This document shows positions 44,234 to 54,013 of a stretch of 64,000 bases of DNA, piece after piece. Source of the stretch: JAZKFT01 sp039925965. GTDB taxonomy: Bacteria > Bacteroidota > Bacteroidia > Chitinophagales > Chitinophagaceae. The notes below the pieces were generated by a model. That model saw only the letters and a list, made by a program, of their open reading frames with translations, was not told the DNA's origin and did no database searches. The DNA lies in the NCBI GenBank assembly GCA_039925965.1, contig JBDSXW010000017.1, forward strand, positions 1 through 64,000, given 5' to 3'. Each line of letters starts with the position of its first letter. Within the stretch, counting starts at the first letter, position 1. The position numbers and the translations under genes are program-made.

Positions 44234-47200
44234 GTGCGTTTAAAAAGTCTTGAGATAAAGGGATTTAAAAGTTTTGCCGATAAAACCGTTATCAATTTTG
44301 ATGAGGGCATAACTGGCATTATCGGCCCCAATGGTTGTGGTAAAAGCAATATTATCGATAGCATCCGCTGGGTAATTGGCGAGCAAAAGATCAGCAATCT
44401 GAGAAGCGAAAACCTTGATAGCCTGGTGTTCAACGGGAGCAAAAACCGCAGTGCCAGTGGCATGGCCGAAGTGAGCCTCACTTTTGAAAACACCCGCAAC
44501 CTCCTGCCAACCGAGTTCACCACAGTCACCATTACCCGCCGTTTTTATAAAAATGGCGACAGCGAATACCGCCTCAACGATGTGCAGTGCCGCATGAAGG
44601 ACATTCATAACCTGTTTATGGATACCGGCATCAGTACCGATAGCTATGCGATCATCGAGTTGGGGATGGTGGATGATATCATTAAAGACAAAGAAAATAG
44701 CCGGCGCCGGATGCTGGAGCAAGCTGCCGGAATCACCATTTACAAAACAAGGAAGAGAGAAGCGAAACTGAAACTAGATGCTACCGAACAGGATCTTGCC
44801 CGTATTGAGGATTTGCTGTTTGAAATCAACAACCAGCTGAAAGCCCTTGAAAACCAAGCTAAGAAGGCAGAAAAATACCATGAGATAAAAAAGGAATATC
44901 GGGTTGTGTCCATTGAACTAGCGAAAGCGGCACTCGAAGGATTCAATATCCAGTACCGTAACCTGAACGAACAGCAACTTGCCGAAACAGACCGCCGCGT
45001 GGAACTGGAAGCTGTCGTGGCAACAGAAGAAGCCGGGTTGGAGAAAGAGAAAGCCGGGTTTATAGAACAGGAGAAAGCGTTGCAAACCATGCAGCATGCT
45101 TTTAACGAATTGACCCAAAACCTGCGCACCAGGGAGGGGGAGAAGAACCTGGCCAAACAACGGCTACAATACCTAACGGAAAAGGAAAGTAGTCTAAAAG
45201 ACTTTCTACAAAAAAGCGAAGGACACCTGACCAGCATCGCTGAAAATGTGACTCACATTACGGAGCAAATTGCTAATGAGAAGATAAAGCTGACTGAACT
45301 GCAGCAACAGCTCGAGGACGTAAAAAAGGCGCTTGACGAAAAGCGCATGGTATTCGACGGAAAACGTCGGGAACTGGATGTCAGCCGGGGCGAATTGCAG
45401 ACCATCCAACGCAACCAGTTTGACGCGGAAAAGCAGGTAGCTGTAGCCGATGCCAGCATCATGAACCTGAACCGCAGCATTATACAGTTGCAGGAAGAAC
45501 AGGAGCAACGCCGCGACGACCTGCAAAGATTAGAAAGAGAAAAAGAAGACCGCGAACGTGAGCTGGAAGACAAAAAGAAATTTCTCAACGAACTTCAAAC
45601 CCAGCACCAACGTACAAAAGAACAGATCCTGGCCGGGCAGGGTGAAATGGAAACCTTGCGTAGCAAACTGGTAGACGAGAACCGTAAACTGGATGCCCGC
45701 CGTAATGAGTACGACCTGCTGAAAAGCCTGATCGATAATATGGAAGGATACCCGGAGAGCGTGAAATTCCTTCATAAAAATCCCAATTGGAACCATCAGT
45801 CGCCAATTCTAAGTGATATTATTTATGTAAAAGAAGAATGCCGTGCAGCTGTTGAAAATGTACTGGAACCATTCCTTAATTACTATGTTGTTGGCGATTT
45901 GGCGGAAGGTCTGCAGGCGGTAAACCTGTTAGAGGCCAACCAAAAGGGAAAGGCCAATTTCTTCTTGCTTGATAAGATAAATGCATTCGTTGAAGCCGAT
46001 AACCGGCACAACAACAATACGGTTCATGGACTCTTTTTGCCAGGTGCCAAGCCTGCTATGGAAGTGATAGAAGTAGATCCGCGGTATCGTAACCTGGCCA
46101 TGCATTTACTGAGTAACGTCTTTATAGCAGAAGATGCAAGTGTTTTGGAAAACAGCACCGAGCATATAATACTTGAAAAAACCGGCAAATTTGTAAAAGG
46201 CAAGTATTCGATTACCGGAGGCAGTGTAGGCCTTTTTGAAGGTAAGAAAATAGGCCGGGCCAAAAATCTTGAAAAACTTCTGAAAGAAATTCACGCTCAG
46301 GATATTATTGTGGACGAACTGAAACAGAATATAAGCCGCAAACACGCTGAAGTATTGGGCTTTAACGAACAGCTTAAGGAAAACGCCATCCGGCAAACAG
46401 AGCAGGAAATATTGCAATTGACCAACAATGTATTCGCTGCCCAAAATAAAATGGAAAATCTGCTCGCTTCACAAAATACAGCAGCAGTGAGACTCGCCAC
46501 TTTTGAAGACCAACTTATTCAGTCGCAGGATAATATTTCGAATGTGCGGGAGGCCCTTCAAACATTGGTAGAGCAACTGGAGAATGCCCAGTCAGCCATA
46601 CAAACCAAAGAGGACTACTACAAACTCGCCGAAGCGGAATACCAGCAGGCAAGCGGTCAATACAATGAGAACAACCTCAACGCCACCCGCCAGCAAAGCA
46701 CCATAACCACCTTGCAGCAGGAATTGGACTTTAAATCGCAGCAAGCAAATGACCTTAAGAAGCAAATAACAGACAGTAACACACAACTGGTCCAGGCCAG
46801 CGAACAGATTGTTGAAAATAGCACCCAGTTGGCCGCTGCCGAAGAATTGCTGGTGGCGTTGTTACACCAGAAAGAAATAGATGAAAAGCTGCTTAATGAG
46901 TCCGATGCCGCTTATTACAACCACCGTAATGCCATTGCCGGAAGAGAAAGTGAATTAAGGCATAAGCAAAAGAGCAAGGAAATGATCGATCATTTGCTCA
47001 ATGAAATAAAAGACAAGCTGAACGATCTAAAATTACAACTGGCCGGAACTAAAGAAAGACTAGATGTGGAGTTCAGGATCAATATTGATGATATAATCGA
47101 CGAGGCAAGGGAAGGTGATACCCCTGTGGAAGAACTACAGGCAAGTGTAGATCGGATGAAAAAGCGCCTGGAAAACCTGGGGGAAGTAAATCCGACTGCA

Positions 47201-47782
47201 ATCGAAGCGTATACCGAAATGAAAAAGCGCTACGAGTTTATCCTTGAGCAAAAGAACGACCTGGTAACTGCCAAAGAGAGCCTGATGCAAACCATCCAGG
47301 AGGTAGAGGCCACTGCCAACCAGCAATTCCTGGATACTTTCAATAAGGTGCGGGAGAATTTCCAGAAAGTATTCAAGGCATTGTTTACTGATGAAGACAC
47401 GGCTGATATGGTGCTGGTGGATCCTGAAAACCTGGCTGAAACGGGTATCGATATCCTGGCCAAACCCAAAGGAAAAAGGCCGGCCAGCATTAGCCAGCTT
47501 AGTGGTGGCGAAAAGACATTGACCGCTACTGCCTTGTTGTTTGCTATTTACCTAATCAAACCCGCGCCGTTCTGTATCTTGGATGAAGTAGATGCACCGC
47601 TGGATGACGCTAACGTTGGAAAGTTCACCAATATGATTAAACAATTTAGTGAGAATAGCCAATTTATCATCGTTACCCACAACAAACAAACCATGGGCGC
47701 GGTAGATGTAATATATGGTGTAACCATGCAGGAAGCTGGAGTAAGCAAACTGGTGCCTGTGGACTTCAGAAGTTTGAATTAA
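44234..47782 (+). CDS. smc: Chromosome segregation protein SMC
   Basis: This 1182-aa ATPase of the bacterial condensin compacts and segregates the chromosome with ScpA/ScpB (not in the window). Walker A is G-P-N-G-C-G-K-S (31-38). Two long coiled coils (about 170-500 and 670-1010) flank the hinge (about 505-660, with F-L-N-Y-Y-V-V). The C-terminal signature L-S-G-G-E-K begins at 1089 and Walker B is F-C-I-L-D-E (1113-1118). The start is GTG at 44234, which gives the standard M-R-L-K-S-L-E-I-K-G-F-K opening. Full length, no defects. Confidence 0.96.
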   Translation: MRLKSLEIKGFKSFADKTVINFDEGITGIIGPNGCGKSNIIDSIRWVIGEQKISNLRSENLDSLVFNGSKNRSASGMAEVSLTFENTRNLLPTEFTTVTITRRFYKNGDSEYRLNDVQCRMKDIHNLFMDTGISTDSYAIIELGMVDDIIKDKENSRRRMLEQAAGITIYKTRKREAKLKLDATEQDLARIEDLLFEINNQLKALENQAKKAEKYHEIKKEYRVVSIELAKAALEGFNIQYRNLNEQQLAETDRRVELEAVVATEEAGLEKEKAGFIEQEKALQTMQHAFNELTQNLRTREGEKNLAKQRLQYLTEKESSLKDFLQKSEGHLTSIAENVTHITEQIANEKIKLTELQQQLEDVKKALDEKRMVFDGKRRELDVSRGELQTIQRNQFDAEKQVAVADASIMNLNRSIIQLQEEQEQRRDDLQRLEREKEDRERELEDKKKFLNELQTQHQRTKEQILAGQGEMETLRSKLVDENRKLDARRNEYDLLKSLIDNMEGYPESVKFLHKNPNWNHQSPILSDIIYVKEECRAAVENVLEPFLNYYVVGDLAEGLQAVNLLEANQKGKANFFLLDKINAFVEADNRHNNNTVHGLFLPGAKPAMEVIEVDPRYRNLAMHLLSNVFIAEDASVLENSTEHIILEKTGKFVKGKYSITGGSVGLFEGKKIGRAKNLEKLLKEIHAQDIIVDELKQNISRKHAEVLGFNEQLKENAIRQTEQEILQLTNNVFAAQNKMENLLASQNTAAVRLATFEDQLIQSQDNISNVREALQTLVEQLENAQSAIQTKEDYYKLAEAEYQQASGQYNENNLNATRQQSTITTLQQELDFKSQQANDLKKQITDSNTQLVQASEQIVENSTQLAAAEELLVALLHQKEIDEKLLNESDAAYYNHRNAIAGRESELRHKQKSKEMIDHLLNEIKDKLNDLKLQLAGTKERLDVEFRINIDDIIDEAREGDTPVEELQASVDRMKKRLENLGEVNPTAIEAYTEMKKRYEFILEQKNDLVTAKESLMQTIQEVEATANQQFLDTFNKVRENFQKVFKALFTDEDTADMVLVDPENLAETGIDILAKPKGKRPASISQLSGGEKTLTATALLFAIYLIKPAPFCILDEVDAPLDDANVGKFTNMIKQFSENSQFIIVTHNKQTMGAVDVIYGVTMQEAGVSKLVPVDFRSLN

Positions 47783-47880
47783 CAATCAAAAGCTGACGTT
47801 CATTTTGTCTTGAAATTATATCGCACTTTATGCAGTAGAACTTCAGTAAGCCTGCTTAAACTCATACCATTTTTGAAGGC

Positions 47881-48250
47881 AAAATCTTTAGCATTCTCCA
47901 TGACAATATTTTCATGACTTTTGCCTGGTATTATATTAAAGATAAAGGAAGGCTGGCCCTTATGAAAGGCAATCGACTTTGACTGGGGGCTTGCGCATTG
48001 CGAATATTGTCTGATTGTACCGGCAAATCGCATTGGGCCTTTCCAGTTAAAGATTATTCAGGAAGTACTTACGCCGCTAGCATTCAGAGTATTTGACATT
48101 CTCGTATTAAAAGAAGAATTCCGATGGAATTACATGATCAGTTTCGCGTTCATTAAGGGTGCGGCATATTTTGCCTTTAAAAAAGTAAAAGGAAACAAAA
48201 ATTTTGTGCCACTATTACCTAAGTCTTTTCCGGAAATTTTGACCTGGTGA
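47881..48250 (+). pseudogene. Degenerate DUF486 (DMT-type membrane) protein gene
   Basis: Two plus-strand frames together resemble a DUF486 small membrane protein. Frame one (about 47884-47975) gives D-N-I-F-M-T-F-A-W-Y-Y-I-K-D-K-G. After a frameshift near 47975-47985, the second frame gives W-G-L-A-H-C-E-Y-C-L-I-V-P-A-N-R-I-G-P-F, then Q-L-K-I-I-Q-E-V-L-T-P-L and W-N-Y-M-I-S-F-A-F-I-K-G-A-A-Y-F-A-F-K-K. The F-A-W-Y, E-Y-C and V-P-A-N-R-I-G motifs are characteristic of the family. The normal start and end are eroded; the second frame runs past the expected end to TGA 48248-48250. The gene is broken. Confidence 0.72.
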
Positions 48251-48283
48251 TCTGTCCATTCAAAACCGATTGCCCAAAAGTAA

Positions 48284-48316
48284 AGGGCCGCCCACACTGT
48301 GAACGACCCTTTTTTA
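48284..48316. terminator. Weak terminator-like hairpin
   Basis: GGGCCG and CGACCC can pair with a mismatch around a CAC-T-GTG inner hairpin, followed by six T residues on the plus strand. It may have ended the DUF486 gene or the minus-strand gene at 48421. Confidence 0.4.
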
Positions 48317-48420
48317 CCCTGCTGCTTACGGTAAATACAGACTAAAGAGGATACTCTGGGTTTAAACGCTGCCCGAAATATTTTTTTTCAGTTTGTCTAT
48401 TGTTCCATTATGGATTTTTG

Positions 48421-49449
48421 TCATTCTACGTACCTGCCAATCCTTCCATTGCCACCAGCCAGGAATATGGCAGATCCCTTCTTTGCTTTTTGTACGACGT
48501 GGAATTGAATGTCGGAAATATGCTCCCAGTCCTTTGGCCCTTTCAAAGATATATCTGTTCCTGTAAGCCCGGTGGCAATCAGGTTTTTGTCGTCTTTCCA
48601 GATGACACAACTTTTATATCCGGCTGGCGGATAACCTGGTGATTGCCATCTTTTGCCACCATCCATAGAATAGGTACTGTTGAACATCTCCATTTTATAG
48701 TCTTTAAAATCACCCCCCAATACAACGTATTTTTTTCCGTTGACGGCCCAGCTATTCGCGCCCGTGGTTTCCAATTCATGGTTAATATCCAGTTTCATTA
48801 TAGAATTACTCTTATCGCGTCCACTGCCCATCATATATAGATTTGACATATAGCCGCCACTTACAAATCCATATTCAAACCGGGGATCATCCACAAACTG
48901 AATATTAGTACCGCTGCTGGCAAAACAAGCTTCGCCGCTGTCGGCAGTCGGCCGGAAAGCTGGAGGAATTTCTTGCCAACTATCGCCACCATCGTTTGTC
49001 TCAATAATCCAAAACCGAAGGTTAATAGGGTCGCCCACGCAGATACCGCGTTTTTCATTTTTAAAACACATAGCGTCCAGGAACATACCATGAAGATCTT
49101 TTTCGTACACTACTTTCCAACTATGTCCACCATCTGTGGTTTTAATAATCAGACCCGGGTTGTCAACCGCCATCGCTATCGCAGTATTTTCGTCAAACGC
49201 TTCAATATCTCTGAAGTCTCTTTTTTCAAAACCCTTTGGATGAATCCATACGAAAGAATACCCACCATCTACGCTTTTGCCAATCGTGCCTTTGCTGCCG
49301 CTTACCCATACCATCTTATCATTCACCACACTAAGGCCTCTGAAAGAAATACCAGTTTGCGAACTGTCCACAAAAAGTATTTTTTGGGCGGAAAGAGTAG
49401 AAACTGCTACGCCTAACTGGAGTAGTAAGACTATCGACAATTGCTTCAT
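48421..49449 (-). CDS. Exported Ycf48/BNR-type beta-propeller protein
   Basis: This 342-aa protein has a signal peptide (1-21, ending L-S-A-Q). The mature part is a propeller of about 5-7 blades with BNR-like turns: V-D-G-G-Y-S-F, T-D-G-G-H-S-W-K, N-D-G-G-D-S-W-Q and M-D-G-G-K-R-W-Q. Blade strands such as W-V-S-G-S-K-G-T-I-G-K-S resemble Ycf48-like proteins. No catalytic residues could be assigned. It lies 45 bases after a larger propeller gene on the same strand, suggesting a shared transcript. Confidence 0.82.
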   Translation of the reverse strand: MKQLSIVLLLQLGVAVSTLSAQKILFVDSSQTGISFRGLSVVNDKMVWVSGSKGTIGKSVDGGYSFVWIHPKGFEKRDFRDIEAFDENTAIAMAVDNPGLIIKTTDGGHSWKVVYEKDLHGMFLDAMCFKNEKRGICVGDPINLRFWIIETNDGGDSWQEIPPAFRPTADSGEACFASSGTNIQFVDDPRFEYGFVSGGYMSNLYMMGSGRDKSNSIMKLDINHELETTGANSWAVNGKKYVVLGGDFKDYKMEMFNSTYSMDGGKRWQSPGYPPAGYKSCVIWKDDKNLIATGLTGTDISLKGPKDWEHISDIQFHVVQKAKKGSAIFLAGGNGRIGRYVE

Positions 49450-49494
49450 TCACTTACTAAATTTACATCGGTCTTGCAAAATTGAATCCACACT

Positions 49495-52068
49495 TTAGTT
49501 CTGCTCTTTCTGCTTTTCGTCATCATCGTCACTTGGCCTGCGACCGTCAGGCTTCTTTTCTTCCTTTGTGATGATTCCTTTAAGGGCCTGTACATCACGT
49601 AGCGAAGCTACGTATAAGCTACGCCCGTGGGTGCCGAGTACAATTTCATTTTCCCTTTGTTGTATAGCTATGTCGTGAATGGGAATAGAGTAGGGAATCC
49701 CCTTCGTCCAGGCCATCCAACTATTGCCGGCATCAATGCTTACATAAAGTCCGCCATCTGTGCCAACATATAAAATGCTGTCGCTTTTCGGATCCTCTTT
49801 TATTACATTGATTGATTCCTGCGGAAGATCTTTACCTAGTTGCTTCCAGTTGTTGCCATAGTCGTCGCTCACAAACAGGTAAGGTGCAAAATGATCGTTT
49901 CTTAGTCCGTTCAAAGTAGCGTACACACGACCTTCTTTAAATGCGCCTGCCGTCACGCGGCTTACATACAGGCCCTTTGGCACTTTTGACAGCGACACAT
50001 TTACCTTATCCCAGTTATACCCTCCGTCCTTGCTAACCTGGATATTTCCATCATCTGTGCCCAGGTAAAGCAATCCAAATTTCAAAGGTGACTCTGCAAG
50101 TGCAGTAATAGTACCGAAAGGTACATCGCCCTCTTTCTTTCCATGCGTAAGATCGCCGCTTAGTGTCTTCATATTTTCGCCCTTATTTAAACTCCGGTGG
50201 AATTTATTAGATGCGTAATAAAGAACATCCTGGTTATGCTTACTTAATACAATAGGCGTTTGCCAGTTGAAGCGAAAGGCGTCTTCTCCAAGTTCATTTC
50301 TTGGATAAATCGGGAAATTACCGCCAGTATCCGCATTCGTTCTACTATAAAATCCAAACTGGCTGCCACTATAAACAGTCCTGTTATCCCGGGTATCCAC
50401 TTGTACCTGCATACCATCACCCCCCCCAATTGATTTGTAAGCCAGCGTATCAAAATTCGTAGCCTCATTAATACCGCGCTGTTTTACAGTATTTCCTACC
50501 CAAACACCATTATCCTGAAGGCCGCCATATACACGGTATGGCTTTGCATCGTCTGTAGCGATCGCATAAAACTGACCAACCGCGGGTGTATTGGCTTTAA
50601 ACCAATGATCTCCATTATCGTAGGTAATGTTTACACCGCCGTCATTCCCGATAATAAAATGGCTGTCTTTATTTGGGTTGATCCAACACATATGATGGTC
50701 TGCATGGGTGTTGTTTTTGCCGATGCTTTTAAAAGTTTTTCCTCCGTCGGTGCTCATATCAATAGTGAAGCCGGTTATTACCAGTTTATTATCGTTTACC
50801 GGGCTGATAAAAATCCGGCCAAAATAATAGCCATATGTAGCAAACATGGTCAAGGGTTTGGCATTCGTTTTAGCCCATGTGTTGCCAGCATCTTCGCTTT
50901 TGTACACTTCCGCACCAATGATAGGCGTGTTGAAAAGTGCCTCATTCGCGTCAAACAAATAGTCAAATATGGCAGTTGGATGTACCTTTTCAGTAGCTAC
51001 CAATTCTTTCACTTTGGCCGCCGAATACTTTGGTGTCATCCGGTTCTTCTTTAAAAAGCTATCCAACTTTTTGCTATCAAGGTCCGCAAATTGTTCTTTG
51101 CTAAGTTTTTCGAAATCTCTCAAAACATATATAGAATCTACTTTTTTAGCCGTATCCGGCAGATGATCCTGATTGTCCAGCACTGCATAGACCAGGTTTG
51201 GATGCTGGTAACTCACCACCATACCGATGCGGCCAGTGCCGCTGGTTTGTGGAAAACCGCTACGGCCCCCTGTTACGAGCGCCCAGGTATTTCCGCCGTC
51301 GGTACTTTTATAAATCCCACTAGTATTGCCACTTTCTTCAAAATTCCAGGGACGGCGGGTTTTATACCACATAGATGCATACAGTTCATCCGGGTTTTTA
51401 GGATTGATATCCATTTCCACAGCGCCTGTGTTTTCATCCACATACAGCGTTTGCTTCCAGGTTTTGCCGCCGTCGATGGTTTTATAAACGCCTCTTTCCT
51501 TGTTAGGCGAATACAGGTGACCGAGGGCTGCCACCCACACAATGTCAGGATTGGTCGGATGAATGATCAGTTTGCCTATATGATGCGTTTCCGGCAAGCC
51601 CATATATTCCCAGCTTCTACCATTATTAATTGATTTATACACGCCAATTCCGCTATAGGACGAACGACTACTATTGGCCTCGCCAGTACCCAACCAAATC
51701 GTGCGGGAGGGCCAATGAACAGCTACGTCTCCAAGCCCGATAACGTTGGCACTGTCAAAAATGGGAACGAAACTCTGGCCATTATTCACTGTGTACCAAA
51801 GCCCGCCAGTAGCATAAGCAACATAAAATTCAGTAGGATCCGCCGGGTTTACATCTATATCCACCACCCGGCCGCTCATAGCAGCGGGGCCTATATTTTT
51901 AAATGAGGTATTGAAAGTTGTCGCAGCCGCTAATTGTTTCTTTCGATCAAAACTTTTTAACCTTTCATCAGCAGCAGTTGGCTTGATTTGTGCAAAAATG
52001 AGGGTTTGCATACAACTAAAGAGCAACAAATAGGCTGCGCTTTTCGTTAGATTTGTCATCATCATCAT
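49495..52068 (-). CDS. Large secreted VPS10/BNR-repeat propeller protein
   Basis: This protein has about 857 aa. The start is set at 52068, the first of four consecutive ATG codons, because a signal peptide (ending I-F-A-Q) follows; a frame from 52119 would run into the divergent gene. The mature protein contains many BNR/Asp-box blades (S-I-N-N-G-R-S-W, T-I-D-G-G-K-T-W, S-T-D-G-G-N-T-W, S-E-D-A-G-N-T-W, S-K-D-G-G-Y-N-W, S-I-D-A-G-N-S-W), typical of sortilin/VPS10-like or GH74-like tandem propellers. The C-terminus is rich in K, E and D. It is likely surface or periplasmic; hydrolase activity is uncertain. Confidence 0.85.
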   Translation of the reverse strand: MMMMTNLTKSAAYLLLFSCMQTLIFAQIKPTAADERLKSFDRKKQLAAATTFNTSFKNIGPAAMSGRVVDIDVNPADPTEFYVAYATGGLWYTVNNGQSFVPIFDSANVIGLGDVAVHWPSRTIWLGTGEANSSRSSYSGIGVYKSINNGRSWEYMGLPETHHIGKLIIHPTNPDIVWVAALGHLYSPNKERGVYKTIDGGKTWKQTLYVDENTGAVEMDINPKNPDELYASMWYKTRRPWNFEESGNTSGIYKSTDGGNTWALVTGGRSGFPQTSGTGRIGMVVSYQHPNLVYAVLDNQDHLPDTAKKVDSIYVLRDFEKLSKEQFADLDSKKLDSFLKKNRMTPKYSAAKVKELVATEKVHPTAIFDYLFDANEALFNTPIIGAEVYKSEDAGNTWAKTNAKPLTMFATYGYYFGRIFISPVNDNKLVITGFTIDMSTDGGKTFKSIGKNNTHADHHMCWINPNKDSHFIIGNDGGVNITYDNGDHWFKANTPAVGQFYAIATDDAKPYRVYGGLQDNGVWVGNTVKQRGINEATNFDTLAYKSIGGGDGMQVQVDTRDNRTVYSGSQFGFYSRTNADTGGNFPIYPRNELGEDAFRFNWQTPIVLSKHNQDVLYYASNKFHRSLNKGENMKTLSGDLTHGKKEGDVPFGTITALAESPLKFGLLYLGTDDGNIQVSKDGGYNWDKVNVSLSKVPKGLYVSRVTAGAFKEGRVYATLNGLRNDHFAPYLFVSDDYGNNWKQLGKDLPQESINVIKEDPKSDSILYVGTDGGLYVSIDAGNSWMAWTKGIPYSIPIHDIAIQQRENEIVLGTHGRSLYVASLRDVQALKGIITKEEKKPDGRRPSDDDDEKQKEQN

Positions 52069-52080
52069 CTGGTTTAAACT

Positions 52081-52806
52081 ATGAAGCTCCAAAATACTCC
52101 TATCCGTAACATCGTCCAACTACTGTTAATCGTTTTTACAGGAGCGGCACTTTCTGCTGACGTACATGGGCAGTGTAAAACTTTTAAGCTCAGTGATTCA
52201 GGCGACACACTAAACTGTACCGACATTAAAAATAAGAAACAGGGAAAGTGGGTGGAAAGAACTAACCCTTTAAGAGGTGCCCAGGGCTTTGACGAAGAAG
52301 GGGAGTATATCAATAACAGGAAGGAAGGTCTTTGGCGGAAATATAATTTGCAAGGTGATATCCTTTCTATGGAAAATTACAAGTGGGGGCTGCAAAATGG
52401 GATCAGCCAATACTTTACTGTAGATGGCTTGGAGCGGGAAGAGAGTTGGAAGGCAATGGATCCTGATAAGGAATATGATACAATCGATGTCCCTGATTTA
52501 TACACTGAGGGAGTTTATAAATCAGTAATCATAAAAAATGATGGTTATTCTTTAAAGCATGGAAAGTGGACTTATTATGATCCGCGCACTGGGTTTATAC
52601 AGAAAACAGAAAACTACTTCCGGGATAGTTCTGAGAACCCACTCGCAGTTTTTGGTGTTAAAATGAAACGGCCATTGAGCGATACCGCCGCGGCTTCCCT
52701 GAAGAAAAAGGCCCTGGCGGCAAAAACAATTGAAATCTTAGATTGGGAGAAAAAGAACGCAGGCAAAAAGAAAGTAAAGGTGCGCGACGGTAGTACAGGC
52801 TATTGA
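52081..52806 (+). CDS. Exported MORN-like repeat protein
   Basis: This 241-aa protein has a signal peptide (about 1-30, ending V-H-G-Q). Mature repeats such as N-R-K-E-G-L-W-R-K-Y-N-L-Q-G-D, Y-K-W-G-L-Q-N-G-I-S-Q-Y-F and L-K-H-G-K-W-T-Y-Y-D resemble MORN/YwqK-type repeats. A basic helical tail (about 210-235) follows. Function unknown. Its ATG is only 12 bases from the first ATG of the divergent propeller gene, so each promoter must lie within or very close to the other gene. Confidence 0.75.
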   Translation: MKLQNTPIRNIVQLLLIVFTGAALSADVHGQCKTFKLSDSGDTLNCTDIKNKKQGKWVERTNPLRGAQGFDEEGEYINNRKEGLWRKYNLQGDILSMENYKWGLQNGISQYFTVDGLEREESWKAMDPDKEYDTIDVPDLYTEGVYKSVIIKNDGYSLKHGKWTYYDPRTGFIQKTENYFRDSSENPLAVFGVKMKRPLSDTAAASLKKKALAAKTIEILDWEKKNAGKKKVKVRDGSTGY

Positions 52807-52954
52807 ATGATGCGAAGTTCGGCGATGTCTGTGAGAATTTGGCGATGGGTGCTTTTCAGTACGATAATTATGCCTTGTATACTCGGATGTTTTAAACCCC
52901 TTACTATGGTACAGGTCTGTAACCATACACTTCAAACTTCCAAAACCCGCCTGC

Positions 52955-53944
52955 ATGAAAAAGATTTGCTTTGTTTTAATTTTAGCTTGTGCTCTCAATG
53001 CTCAATCTCAAAATGACAGCACAATTTCAAAAACACTTATCGATACTGCTTCTGTCTTTAGTTCAATGACAGACGATCTTGCTGCTCTGAAAGACTTAGT
53101 GTCGGAAACTTCTAGCTATTTCAATGTTAATGCCAGCATAGGAAACCAGCTTTTTAGCAAAAATAATTTCTCGTTGAATTCCCAACAATCGACCGTGAAT
53201 ACCCTGAGTTTTAAACCTGGTGCCGGTTATTATCATAAATCAGGCTTTAGCCTGAGTGGTCTTGGCTATTTAAACCTAAGCAACACCAAAGGAGGTTTTT
53301 ATCAGTACTCCATTACACCAGCCTACGATTATAATGGCCATGAAAACCTGGTAGCGGGCATTTCTTATACCCACTATTTTACTCCTGCCAAAGACACCAT
53401 TCCCGGTTTTGCCACCCCTTACGATCACGAATTCTATGCTTACACTTACCTCTCGAAAGGAATCATACAACCAGGCATAGCTTTTGGATATGCCACCGGC
53501 AAGTACACTGGCATATTCAGAGGTAAAGTCCAGGGGCCACTTGGCGGCGGCGTAGTTTTTGTTGTCGACTCTCAAAAAACAAAGCAAGCAGATCTTTCTT
53601 TTTCGGTAAGCGTACAGCACGACTTTACTTGGTACGACGTTATTGCCCGAAATGCTGACCTTTCATTTACTCCCACACTGATGCTCAACACAGGAAGCTC
53701 AAAGACTACTGTGCTGTCGCACAGCAATAAAATTGTAAACAATATTGTATTAAAAAGGCCCAATAATAAATTCAGCAAAGAAAACGCAGGCTTTGAGGTG
53801 TATTCATTGGGGCTCTCATTAAACCTGCTATATGAGATCGGGAGATTCTATATCCAGCCGGAAGCTTATTTGGATTATTACCTTCCACAATCTGATAAAA
53901 AAATCACTAGTTTGTTCTCAGTTGCCGCCGGTCTTAATTTATAG
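52955..53944 (+). CDS. Probable outer-membrane beta-barrel, unknown family
   Basis: This 329-aa protein has a short signal peptide (1-18, ending A-Q-S-Q). Mature strands alternate hydrophobic and polar residues (L-S-G-L-G-Y-L-N-L-S, F-Y-Q-Y-S-I-T-P-A-Y, L-V-A-G-I-S-Y-T-H-Y-F), consistent with a barrel. The C-terminus reads S-V-A-A-G-L-N-L, with a terminal hydrophobic residue. No named family was recognised. It is followed by a PorT-like barrel gene after about 70 bases on the same strand, and both may be in one transcript. Confidence 0.72.
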   Translation: MKKICFVLILACALNAQSQNDSTISKTLIDTASVFSSMTDDLAALKDLVSETSSYFNVNASIGNQLFSKNNFSLNSQQSTVNTLSFKPGAGYYHKSGFSLSGLGYLNLSNTKGGFYQYSITPAYDYNGHENLVAGISYTHYFTPAKDTIPGFATPYDHEFYAYTYLSKGIIQPGIAFGYATGKYTGIFRGKVQGPLGGGVVFVVDSQKTKQADLSFSVSVQHDFTWYDVIARNADLSFTPTLMLNTGSSKTTVLSHSNKIVNNIVLKRPNNKFSKENAGFEVYSLGLSLNLLYEIGRFYIQPEAYLDYYLPQSDKKITSLFSVAAGLNL

Positions 53945-54013
53945 ACAACAATTTTTTAACGAATACGGCGTACCAGCACTCAAGAATTATGCGTTTCAGT
54001 GAAAAGTTATTTC

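Noticed and set aside
47800..48033. 77-codon minus-strand frame with a weak antitoxin-like C-terminus
   Set aside because: It runs antisense to the DUF486 remnant, which explains the open frame better.
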